A stretch of DNA of 64,000 nucleotides, from NCBI GenBank assembly GCA_947383005.1, contig CANDBT010000005.1, forward strand, positions 62,001 to 126,000, given 5' to 3'. The notes below the pieces were generated by a model, which saw only the letters and a list, made by a program, of their open reading frames with translations, was not told the DNA's origin and did no database searches. Made by a program: the position numbers and the translations under genes. The DNA comes from an uncultured bacterium (GTDB lineage: Bacteria > Bacillota > Clostridia > Lachnospirales > Lachnospiraceae). Below, in pieces: positions 16,404 to 24,386 of this stretch (position 1 is its first letter; every line of letters begins with the position of its first letter).

Positions 16404-17798
16404 ATGAGTAAAAAAGCAAAGAATTATTTGTTGATGATATTATCTGTTTTCGTTCTGTTTCCGCGATCCTTTTCCGCCGCTGCTTCTCCTGGGATAGCAA
16501 CGGCCAGTACAGCGGATTGGGGAGAAATACAGAGCGTAAGGACAGATTCCCCAGAAAGAAATGCTGGGCAGGGAGATACAGCGGAGACAAATATAGTGAA
16601 AACCGATACCGAAGAAAACAGCGGCAGGAGTGGCATTGTTCAGGTGGTTATGCCAGTGAACACGGAGCATGTATTTGACTTTATCATGGATCCCCAGGAG
16701 CTGATCAGGAAAACAGATGCCGCGGCTTACAGCGGAAGCCGGTTCGAAGAGGATGCTACTCTGTTTTTTCGGCGTTCGGATGACGGGACGGAGGTAGATT
16801 ACAGCAGCTCCAGCGATGCCCTTGAGATTGTGAATAAAGGGGAAAGGGAGGTAAAGGTTACCCTGACTGCCAGGGTTTTTCCTGATTCCATTGCAGGAAT
16901 TACCATGAGCGAGGATCCGGAATTCCCGGGTAATGCAGATGCCAGCCTGTATCTTGCCCTGACAGATGGGGAAGCTACGGTGCCTGTGGACGGTGAAGAC
17001 GGCGCAGTTATTGAAACCGTGATTCCTGGAGTTCTTAAGGGAGAGGAGCCTAATGAATATGCGTTTCAGCTTATCGGGGCAGTGAATAAGGAAGGAGATT
17101 GGTCGGAGATGGTTGATATTGCCCCGAAGGTAACCGTTACCTGGATGGTCAGTATGGACGAAGAGACCATATTGAGTGATGAGGAGATATGGGATGAAGA
17201 CATACTGGATGAAGATATATTGGATGAAGATATACTGGACGAGGATGAGATAAAAGGGGAAGATAGTCAATCAGAAAAGGAAAAAACGAAAGAAGAAGGC
17301 AGGACAGATCCAGGAAAGAGCGGCGGAACGGAAAAAGGCAACCCGGAGGGAAAATCTGAAGGTGGAGAAGGGGATGCCGTATTCCCAGGAAGCAGCCCTG
17401 GGGGAAATAAACCAGAGGAAGAAAGTAGTGGGGCAGTGGGGCAGGAACGGCCAGAAGAAGACAGTACTCCCGGGCAGGAACCGGAAGGAGAGGAAGGAAG
17501 CGATTTCCCAGAAGGCTCTGGAACAGAGGAGGACGATATTTTAAGAGAAGAAAAAAGTGGTATTTTGGGGGATGAATCCAGGGATGGGGAAGGAGATGCT
17601 TCCGGGGCAACCTCCGGAAATGGGGAAAGAGATGCTTTTGGGGAGGCATCCCCGGGGGAGGAAGGTGAAGTTTTCGGGAAGGACTCTGAAGACAGGGAAA
17701 TTGATGCTTCCGAAGAGGAACTCCAAGAGACGCAAACCGAACATGGTATTTCAATAAGCTCTGGAAGAAATTATGAATGTTTTTGGATTTTCTCTTGA
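16404..17798 (+). CDS. Secreted acidic repeat-containing protein
   Basis: 464 residues. A signal peptide is clear (SKKAKNYLLMILSVFVLFP, then cleavage near FSAAAS). Residues 80-250 look like a beta-rich extracellular domain of the kind seen in Lachnospiraceae surface proteins, ending with KVTVTWMVS. From about residue 255 the sequence becomes low-complexity: DEDIL is repeated (17193-17252) and the rest is rich in Glu, Gly, Pro and Ser. No LPXTG motif, cell-wall binding repeat or C-terminal membrane anchor is seen; the protein ends abruptly in ECFWIFS, so a frameshift that removed an anchor is possible. ATG 16404 has GGAGGAG upstream. The function is unknown, probably at the cell surface. Confidence 0.65.
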   Translation: MSKKAKNYLLMILSVFVLFPRSFSAAASPGIATASTADWGEIQSVRTDSPERNAGQGDTAETNIVKTDTEENSGRSGIVQVVMPVNTEHVFDFIMDPQELIRKTDAAAYSGSRFEEDATLFFRRSDDGTEVDYSSSSDALEIVNKGEREVKVTLTARVFPDSIAGITMSEDPEFPGNADASLYLALTDGEATVPVDGEDGAVIETVIPGVLKGEEPNEYAFQLIGAVNKEGDWSEMVDIAPKVTVTWMVSMDEETILSDEEIWDEDILDEDILDEDILDEDEIKGEDSQSEKEKTKEEGRTDPGKSGGTEKGNPEGKSEGGEGDAVFPGSSPGGNKPEEESSGAVGQERPEEDSTPGQEPEGEEGSDFPEGSGTEEDDILREEKSGILGDESRDGEGDASGATSGNGERDAFGEASPGEEGEVFGKDSEDREIDASEEELQETQTEHGISISSGRNYECFWIFS

Positions 17799-17828
17799 AT
17801 CCATGTCATACATAAAAGGAATGAAGGG

Positions 17829-17978
17829 ATGGCAAGACAAAGAAGCACACAAACTAAAGCGTCTTTTCCATCCCCACCTGTCACGCATACTTGGCAGGCG
17901 CCGTCGGAAACCGAAGAGGAGGCGGTGGCTCTCCTTGCCGCTCTTAGGAAACAATTAGAGCAGTACAGAGATTCATAA
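17829..17978 (+). CDS. Possible 49-residue protein
   Basis: An open frame from ATG 17829 with AAAGGA about 9 nt upstream. The N-terminal half is rich in Ser, Thr and Pro; the C-terminal half has a regular helical pattern (TEEEAVALLAALRKQLEQY) that looks like real coding sequence. It lies 30 bp after the secreted protein gene and could also be the displaced end of a larger decayed gene. I do not recognise it. Confidence 0.35.
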   Translation: MARQRSTQTKASFPSPPVTHTWQAPSETEEEAVALLAALRKQLEQYRDS

Positions 17979-18472
17979 CAAGAGAGCAGCCTTTTATGAC
18001 ATTATTTAATATGATGTGTTATAATTTGCTTAGTTGGATTAGAGTGAGTAGGGATATAGTTTATGGTTGTTTTTCACGGAAACGGAAAAATCTATTGCTC
18101 TGTTCCGGCAGCTTCTTTAGAATCCAAAGACAATTTGAATGGGCATATGAGGTTACGTTCACAAGGTACTTGTGAACATAACCTCATTTTTGTGGACAAA
18201 TTAATGCCCCTTGAGGATATTTGTTAGTAATAGTTTACAGGAGTGGGAATAGACGAATAATCATTGACATTGAACTGCCAAAATAGTACTATAAAATTTA
18301 TAATTCAACTCAGGCATCTACAGAGAATTATATTAAGGTTGTTCATAAAAATAACGCTGATTGCTCCAGTCAAAAGAAGTGTCATTACAGATATAAAGGG
18401 AAAAAACTTTAGCTGTAGAACCGATTAAAAATATGGTCACACAAATGATGGTTGACAATATGATCAACCCTG
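17979..18472. other. Gene-poor stretch
   Basis: About 490 bp without a convincing gene. It contains one copy of the TTCACA palindromic repeat (18141-18187). A 54-codon open frame (18063-18227) runs through that palindrome, but it has no ribosome binding site that I trust. The rest is A+T rich and shows nothing recognisable. Confidence 0.5.
18141..18187. repeat. TTCACA-type palindromic repeat, copy 1
   Basis: GGGCATATG leads into a long hairpin: ATGAGGTTA-C-GTTCACA (18147-18163), loop AGGTACT, TGTGAAC-A-TAACCTCAT (18171-18187), with one mismatch. A short T-run follows, so it may also terminate transcription. Related copies lie at 27439, 35157 and 44877. Confidence 0.7.
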
Positions 18473-18567
18473 TATTTATGCACAGGCCCGCACAGAGGAA
18501 TATGTCGCTAAAGCGGCGTGCGGGCCGCGCGGCGAGTAGGGGAAGATGGCTCTTCCCTACTCGATTA
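18473..18567. repeat. Two-hairpin intergenic repeat, copy A
   Basis: Stem 1 pairs GGCCCGCAC (18485-18493) with GTGCGGGCC (18518-18526) around an inner stem closing on TAAA. Stem 2 pairs CGAGTAGGGGAAGA (from 18533) with TCTTCCCTACTCG (to 18563), leaving one unpaired G. Other copies are at 43046, 52765 and, partly, 58621. Confidence 0.85.
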
Positions 18568-18734
18568 TCTAAAATCGCAGGGCTTACACTTTCTATGATA
18601 GAAGCGACTTATTATCCCAAAGATTGGAATGTGAAATATGAAGAAGATATAAATAAGTGCATCAATAAAAGCATTGCACAAAATGATTATTATTGTTATG
18701 TATAAAATGCGTTAAAAATAAGGAGCATATAGGT

Positions 18735-20333
18735 ATGGGAATTTATTTAAATCCAGGAAATGAACAGTTTGCCGTTTCTGTCAATTCTGAATTGTATGTG
18801 GACAAGACAGAACTTATAAAATATACAAATAGCCGTATAGGAAAAGACAGGGCATTAATTTGTTCTAGCAGGCCAAGAAGATTTGGAAAAACGATGGCTG
18901 TTAATATGTTGGCGGCATATTATAGCCGGGGATGTCATTCAGAAGAGTTATTTGCGAATCTTAAAATTAGTAAAAATGAACTTTTTCGGCTACATTTAAA
19001 CAAATATGCGGTTATTTTTTTGGATATCCAATGGATGTATGGAAATGCTCTTGAGGAAATGAGAAGAAATTCTGCTGTTAAAGTGGTGAGTTATATTCAG
19101 GATCAGGTAATTGCCGAGTTAAAGACAGAATATCCGGAATATGTTAAGGATACAGATATTTCACTGCCATCCGTATTGGCAAAAATTAATGCGTATACAA
19201 AAGAACAGTTTATCATTATTATTGATGAATGGGACTGCCTGTTCCGCGAGGATAAAAATAATGAAAAACTCCAAAAGGAGTATCTTAACCTGCTAAGGGG
19301 ATTGTTTAAAGGGGCTCCGTCAGGGGCATTTTTAAAGCTGGCTTATATTACGGGAATTTTGCCAATAAAAAAATATGGTACTCAGTCAGCGCTGAATAAT
19401 TTCAGGGAGCATACAATGGTCAGTGCCAGGCAAATGGCGGAGTATGTTGCTTTTACGGAAACAGAAGTAAAGATTTTGTGCGAAGAATATAATGTTCCGT
19501 TTAAAGAAATGCAGAAATGGTATGATGGGTACTATTTTGACAAGATCGGACATATTTACAGCCCTAACTCTGTAGTTGAGGCGATAGATAGCGGAGAATT
19601 TGGAAATTATTGGTCGGGGACAGAAACGTACGAGTCTTTGATGACGTATATTGCGATGGATTTTAAAGGATTAAGGCAATTGATTGTGGATATGCTGGGG
19701 GGGGCAAGATGCAGTATTGATGTAGAATCCTTTCAAAATGATATTACTTCTTTTAATTCAGCGGATGATGTGGTTACGTTATTGATCCATATGGGATATT
19801 TAGCCTATGATAATAAAGCGAAAGAAGTTTTTATCCCAAATGAGGAAGTGAGGAGTGTTTTCCTGCGGGCTATTAAAAATGATGGATGGGATGAAGTAAT
19901 AAAAGCGGTAAATGCGTCAGAGGCACTACTTAGGGCTACCTTGAATATGGATGAAAGAGCAGTGGAAGAAATGATACAAGAAGTCCATATGCAAAACACA
20001 TCCAGCCTTGTTTACAATAACGAGATTTCGCTGGGCAGCGTGATTGTATTGGCATATTACAGCGCATGTAAAGATTATGTCCTTATAAGAGAAATGCCGG
20101 CGGGTAATGGATTTTCAGATATGGTTTTTCTTCCGAAGCGGACTTCTTTAAAGCCAGCTTTGCTCTTGGAGTTAAAATGGGATAAGACTGCCGAAGGAGC
20201 AATCAGCCAGATTAAAAACAGAAGGTATATATCTGCCCTGGACGAGTACAAAGGAAATGTTTTGCTTGTTGGGATTAATTACGAAAAGAAAAGCAAAAAA
20301 CATCAATGCAGAATAGAGAAATTTGAAATGTGA
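18735..20333 (+). CDS. AAA-ATPase / PD-(D/E)XK nuclease-like protein (DUF1703 type)
   Basis: 532 residues. The N-terminus FAVSVNSELYVDKTELI with the Walker A variant SRPRRFGKTMAVNML and Walker B IIIDEWD defines the AAA-ATPase-like family common in gut Clostridia and Bacteroidetes. The C-terminal 150 residues end with a PD-(D/E)XK core in which LLELKWD supplies the Glu-x-Lys. Members are usually multicopy and of unknown function; they are suspected to be defence or selfish elements. ATG 18735 has AAGGAG 10 nt upstream; longer frames upstream would read into the two-hairpin repeat and are rejected. It stands alone between repeats and a recombinase gene, consistent with accessory DNA. Confidence 0.88.
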   Translation: MGIYLNPGNEQFAVSVNSELYVDKTELIKYTNSRIGKDRALICSSRPRRFGKTMAVNMLAAYYSRGCHSEELFANLKISKNELFRLHLNKYAVIFLDIQWMYGNALEEMRRNSAVKVVSYIQDQVIAELKTEYPEYVKDTDISLPSVLAKINAYTKEQFIIIIDEWDCLFREDKNNEKLQKEYLNLLRGLFKGAPSGAFLKLAYITGILPIKKYGTQSALNNFREHTMVSARQMAEYVAFTETEVKILCEEYNVPFKEMQKWYDGYYFDKIGHIYSPNSVVEAIDSGEFGNYWSGTETYESLMTYIAMDFKGLRQLIVDMLGGARCSIDVESFQNDITSFNSADDVVTLLIHMGYLAYDNKAKEVFIPNEEVRSVFLRAIKNDGWDEVIKAVNASEALLRATLNMDERAVEEMIQEVHMQNTSSLVYNNEISLGSVIVLAYYSACKDYVLIREMPAGNGFSDMVFLPKRTSLKPALLLELKWDKTAEGAISQIKNRRYISALDEYKGNVLLVGINYEKKSKKHQCRIEKFEM

Positions 20334-20455
20334 TTTTTAGGTCTGAGTCATATTCCGCCAAACAAATGCCATATTATCAAAAAAGAAAAAATCTGGAGTT
20401 GCTGACGTGCAGGGGGCGGAAATAGCGAGTGCCGGATTCTCCGGAATTTCCGTAA

Positions 20456-20473
20456 CGCTGTACTAGTACAGCG
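20456..20473. repeat. 18-bp perfect palindrome before the recombinase gene
   Basis: CGCTGTACTAGTACAGCG is fully self-complementary and ends about 10 bp before the start of the serine recombinase at 20483, overlapping its leader. It shares the core AGTACTAG/CTAGTACT with the inverted repeat at the end of the second recombinase (37040-37103). It could be an operator or recombinase site; neither is shown. Confidence 0.55.
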
Positions 20474-20482
20474 AGGGGGATA

Positions 20483-21643
20483 ATGGCACAGAAAAGCAAG
20501 AAAGGCGAAGAAAGCGGGAAGAATAAGAAAAACGGGGAAAGAAACGAAAACAGGAAAAGCGCAGAAAACAAAAAAAGTTGGGGAAACAAGAATAACGGGG
20601 AAGACAGTAGCGAAACAACAGCACAGGCGCAGGCAATACCGCCTCCTTCTGCCGTTTACGCCACGGCGATTTATGCAAGGCTGTCCGTGGAGAATGGCGG
20701 GAGACAGGATGGGGGCGGTTCCCTCAAAGATCAGATAGATGTATGCCGGGATTATATCGCGAAATGCCCCGGCCTGGAGCTAAAAGAGGTATATTCCGAT
20801 AATGGCAGGACGGGGACGGTTTTTGACCGGCCCGCATGGAACCGTCTTATGGGCGACGCGCAGTCGGGAAAGATACAGGCGATTGTAGTCCGTGACTTGA
20901 GCCGCTTTGGGCGCAACTATATCGAAACGGGCAATTATCTGGAGAAGATATTCCCTGCTCTCGGCGTCAGATTCATCTCCGTAAAGGAAAACTTCGACAG
21001 CATGGACTGCGGCGGCTCTCTGGAGACGTTTTTTGTCCGATTGCAGACAGCAGATATGTTTCCCCTCCATCTAAAAAACTTGTTCAATGATTTTTATGCC
21101 CGTGATATCTCGGCAAAAACAGGTTTGATTTTGCGCGAAAAACAGGAGCGGGGACAGTTTATTGGGACGTGGGCGGCTTATGGCTACCGGAAATCCGAAG
21201 ACGGCCATTGCCTTGTACCGGATGAGAAAACAGCGCGGGTTGTCCGGGATATTTTTGCCTGGCGGGCAGAAAATCTTAGTTTTCGGGAGATTGTCAGACG
21301 GCTTAAGGGCCAGGATATTCCTTCTCCTGGCCGTTACCGCTACCGGGAAGGGCTGGTGAGGGATGAACGCTTTGCCTCGGCTTCATGGAGGCCGCAAACC
21401 GTAAAAGAAATTGTGGAAAATCCTGTATATCTGGGGCATATGGTACAGGGAAAACAGAGAAAATCCCTGCTGTACGGACAGAAGCGGGCGGCGGTTCCTA
21501 AAGAAGAGTGGATTATTATTAAAAATACTCATAAGGCGATTATTGACCAGGATATTTTTGAGAAAGTTCAGCAAATCAATAAGAAAAAGTGTGATAAACG
21601 CTTGACAAACAGCAACGAAAACGAACCAAAGAATGACAAATAG
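20483..21643 (+). CDS. Large serine recombinase, shortened, with Lys-rich N-terminal tail
   Basis: 386 residues. After a charged tail of about 55 residues (Lys, Asn, Glu, Gly) the resolvase domain begins at AIYARLSVENGG, with the catalytic Ser in the GSLKDQID segment and VVRDLSRFGRNYIETGNYL. The recombinase domain follows (GYRKSEDGHCLVPDE to NPVYLGHMVQGK). It stops after the SHEAI-equivalent region (NTHKAIIDQDIFEKVQ) and lacks the zinc ribbon and coiled coil that the 35543 protein has, so it is either a natural short form or truncated. ATG 20483 has GCGAGGGGG upstream. A strong terminator follows at 21661. No other mobile-element genes adjoin it. Confidence 0.85.
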   Translation: MAQKSKKGEESGKNKKNGERNENRKSAENKKSWGNKNNGEDSSETTAQAQAIPPPSAVYATAIYARLSVENGGRQDGGGSLKDQIDVCRDYIAKCPGLELKEVYSDNGRTGTVFDRPAWNRLMGDAQSGKIQAIVVRDLSRFGRNYIETGNYLEKIFPALGVRFISVKENFDSMDCGGSLETFFVRLQTADMFPLHLKNLFNDFYARDISAKTGLILREKQERGQFIGTWAAYGYRKSEDGHCLVPDEKTARVVRDIFAWRAENLSFREIVRRLKGQDIPSPGRYRYREGLVRDERFASASWRPQTVKEIVENPVYLGHMVQGKQRKSLLYGQKRAAVPKEEWIIIKNTHKAIIDQDIFEKVQQINKKKCDKRLTNSNENEPKNDK

Positions 21644-21660
21644 AGGTTGATAATTTTAAG

Positions 21661-21706
21661 AGAAGGAAGTATGATATTGCATATCATAGATATCCTTCTT
21701 TTTTTC
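21661..21706 (+). terminator. Rho-independent terminator after the recombinase gene
   Basis: AGAAGGA and TATGATAT pair with ATATCATA and TCCTTCT around a short TGC loop, followed by a run of eight T. It lies 17 bp after the recombinase stop. Confidence 0.8.
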
Positions 21707-21977
21707 TTCAGTTCTTGCATACGTATCCGTTACTGTCCATGCCACGGCTAGTCTTTCTGCCGATAAGCCTGAGCCAATTCAGTAATGGGGCTAAAGCATA
21801 TGCTCCCCGTATACAGTAACGATTTGCCAAATGCCCGGGCACGTTTTAAGGAAATATGGGAAACGCTTTGGTAAATCATTTGGCTCACAGGTATACATAA
21901 CCGGGAAAACTTTGGGGTTTACTTGAGCGGGAAACAGAAATAAAGAGGAAAGCAGCAGGAAAGGGGAAACAGGTTTT
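21707..21977. other. Intergenic leader before the MMPL gene
   Basis: About 270 bp without a gene. Short inverted pieces are present (GGGGC...GCTCCCC near 21786-21807; GCCAAATG near 21826 with CATTTGGC near 21879), which could fold into a leader. I recognise no known riboswitch consensus. A ribosome binding site AAAGGGG lies before ATG 21978. Confidence 0.4.
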
Positions 21978-24386
21978 ATGGAACACAAGACTGATCGCGG
22001 AAATTTTATGATGCAGCTGGCGACATTCGTGGTAAATAAACGGAATGCGTTTGTGGTATTGTTTGCGATTGCCTGTATTTATTGCCTGACTACTTTAAAC
22101 AAGGCGAAAGTGAATACGGAATTGACGGATTATCTGTCGGATACGACAGAGACGAGGCAGGGTCTGGATATTATGGACCGTGAGTTTACCACTTTTGGCT
22201 CGGCAAAAATCCTGGTGACGAATATTACTTATGAAAATGCATTGAAAGAGGCACAGGATCTGGAAGAGATCCGGGGGATTTCTACGGTTCGTTTTTTTGA
22301 TTGGGATGACGAGGACGGGACATATGATGATGAAGAATTGTCTGATTATTATAAAGATGCTTGTGCATTGTATACATTGACGTTTGAGGAAGAGGAAGAT
22401 ACGGAATTGTCCCAGAGGGCTATCAGCCGTGTGCGGGAGCAATTGAAAGATTATCAAACATTTTTTTACACGACGGTGGATAAGGATGACAATGCGGCGC
22501 TGAAACAGGATATGAAGGGGATTCTGGCTGTGGCGGCAGCGATCATTTTGCTGGTGCTGCTGTTCACTTCCAATACTTATATGGAAATCATAATTTTCAT
22601 GATGACCTTTATTGTGGCGATCATTTTAAATACAGGGACAAATTTCTGGTTTGGCGAGATATCTTTTGTGACCAATGCCGTGGCCGCGGTGCTGCAGTTG
22701 GCTTTGTCAATTGATTATGCGATTATTTTGTTTCACCGTTTTATGGAGGAACATGAGACAAAAGAAACCGTTGAGGCGGTTACCGTGGCTTTGAGCAAGG
22801 CTATCCCGGAGATTTCGTCCAGCAGCCTGACCACGGTCTCGGGTATGGTGGCGCTGATGCTGATGCAGTTTGGCATAGGGATGGATTTGGGACGTGTTTT
22901 GACAAAGGCGATTGTTTTTAGTTTGATTACGGTTTTTTTCCTGATGCCGGCCATGATTGTGATGATGTCCAAATGGATAGAAAAGACGGTGCACCGCAGT
23001 TTTGTGCCGTCTATTGAGATTTGGGGCAAACTGGTGGTAAAGACGCGGTATTTGGTTCTGCCGGTTTTTGCAGTGGTCATGGTTGGGGGCTGCATCCTTT
23101 CAAGCCGGTGTGAATATGTATATGATCATGGCTCGATTGAGGCAGATAAGATGAATGAATATATGACTTCCAAGGTGCGGATCGAAAAGACTTTTGAAGT
23201 GACCAATACGATGGCGGTAGTGGTGCCAAAGGGGGATTATCAAAAAGAAGCAAAGATTATTGAAGGTCTGGAACAGGTGGAGCGGGTAGATACCGTCCTG
23301 GGCCTCAGCAATGTGGAGGTGGATGACGAGGGGAAATATATTTTGGTCAATGAGCTGAATCCCCGGGAATTTGCGGAGGTTTCCGATGTCGATCTGGATT
23401 TGGTGCGTCTTTTATACCAGTTTTATGCGATTGATAAAGAACAGTACGGGGCGTTTATGAAAAATCTGGACGAATACCGAGTGCCGATTATCGATATGGT
23501 CGATTTTATCTATGACCAAAAAGAAAAAGGAGCCATCGACCTGGATGACGACTTGTCTCAGGATGTGGATGATCTTCATGATGCGTTGAGCGATGCCAGA
23601 CAGCAGTTAGAGGGTGAATCTTATTCGCGGATTGTCTTTACGATGACCGGACCTGTCGAGGGAGAGGAAACGTTCCGGGTTATTGATCAGATCCGGAATA
23701 TTGCCGCACAGTATTATGACGAGGTTTATGTGGTCGGCGATTCTACCAGCGATTACGATTTGAGCAAATCGTTTCGCGTGGACAATGTAAAGATCAGTGT
23801 GCTGACGGCTTTGTTTGTAGGGATTATTTTGCTGTTTACTTTCCAGTCGGCAGGGCTTCCGATTATGCTGGTGTTTACGATTCAGAGCAGCATATGGATT
23901 AATTTTTCCATACCTCCGTTAAAAGGCGGCACCATGTTTTTCCTCAGCTACTTGATTGTGAGCGCGATTCAAATGGGGGCAACGATTGATTATGCTATTG
24001 TGATAACCAGCCGCTATATGGCTTTGCGCAAGCAGATTGACGACCGCAAGCAGGTCGTGGTGACGGCTTTGAACCAGGCGTTTCCTACGGTGGCCACTTC
24101 CGGTACGATTCTTACCTGTGCCGGATTTGCCGTGGGGCGGCTGACCTCCAACGCGATTATTGCTTCCCTGGGAAAGGCTCTGGGGGCAGGTACGCTGATT
24201 TCCATTATCTTGGTTATGACGGTGCTGCCGCAGCTTTTGCTGGTATTTGACAGGGTGATTGAGCGAACGGAATTTAACCGTGGTGCAAAGCCGGATGAGC
24301 AGTCAAAAAACGGGGCGGACAGCCAGACCGGTGTCCAGCCGGCAGAAACAGAAGGAGGTGCGGATAATGAAAAAGAGGAGAATTAG
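21978..24386 (+). CDS. MMPL/RND-family transporter
   Basis: 802 residues with the two-repeat layout of MMPL proteins: an N-terminal membrane helix (AFVVLFAIACIYCL), a first extracellular domain (about 40-170), a bundle of five or six helices (about 175-340) containing ALSIDYAIILFHRFMEE, a second extracellular domain (about 380-590) and a second bundle (about 600-780) with QMGATIDYAIVITSRYM. The Asp in each SIDYA/TIDYA segment is the likely proton-relay site. It probably exports a lipid or hydrophobic molecule, driven by the proton gradient. Its end overlaps by 20 nt the next gene, a surface GLUG protein, which suggests that the two act together. The ATG start is preceded by AAAGGGG. Confidence 0.88.
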   Translation: MEHKTDRGNFMMQLATFVVNKRNAFVVLFAIACIYCLTTLNKAKVNTELTDYLSDTTETRQGLDIMDREFTTFGSAKILVTNITYENALKEAQDLEEIRGISTVRFFDWDDEDGTYDDEELSDYYKDACALYTLTFEEEEDTELSQRAISRVREQLKDYQTFFYTTVDKDDNAALKQDMKGILAVAAAIILLVLLFTSNTYMEIIIFMMTFIVAIILNTGTNFWFGEISFVTNAVAAVLQLALSIDYAIILFHRFMEEHETKETVEAVTVALSKAIPEISSSSLTTVSGMVALMLMQFGIGMDLGRVLTKAIVFSLITVFFLMPAMIVMMSKWIEKTVHRSFVPSIEIWGKLVVKTRYLVLPVFAVVMVGGCILSSRCEYVYDHGSIEADKMNEYMTSKVRIEKTFEVTNTMAVVVPKGDYQKEAKIIEGLEQVERVDTVLGLSNVEVDDEGKYILVNELNPREFAEVSDVDLDLVRLLYQFYAIDKEQYGAFMKNLDEYRVPIIDMVDFIYDQKEKGAIDLDDDLSQDVDDLHDALSDARQQLEGESYSRIVFTMTGPVEGEETFRVIDQIRNIAAQYYDEVYVVGDSTSDYDLSKSFRVDNVKISVLTALFVGIILLFTFQSAGLPIMLVFTIQSSIWINFSIPPLKGGTMFFLSYLIVSAIQMGATIDYAIVITSRYMALRKQIDDRKQVVVTALNQAFPTVATSGTILTCAGFAVGRLTSNAIIASLGKALGAGTLISIILVMTVLPQLLLVFDRVIERTEFNRGAKPDEQSKNGADSQTGVQPAETEGGADNEKEEN

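Noticed and set aside
17149-17754. Minus-strand frame opposite the acidic protein tail
   Set aside because: It is rich in Pro, Leu, His and Arg as expected from the complement of Glu/Gly/Asp codons; no family features.
18063-18227. 54-codon open frame through the TTCACA palindrome
   Set aside because: No convincing ribosome binding site and the centre is a repeat; openness is probably chance.
18433-18705. 90-codon open frame before the AAA-ATPase gene
   Set aside because: Most of it is the two-hairpin repeat (18473-18567), which is open in this frame in other copies too; no ribosome binding site.
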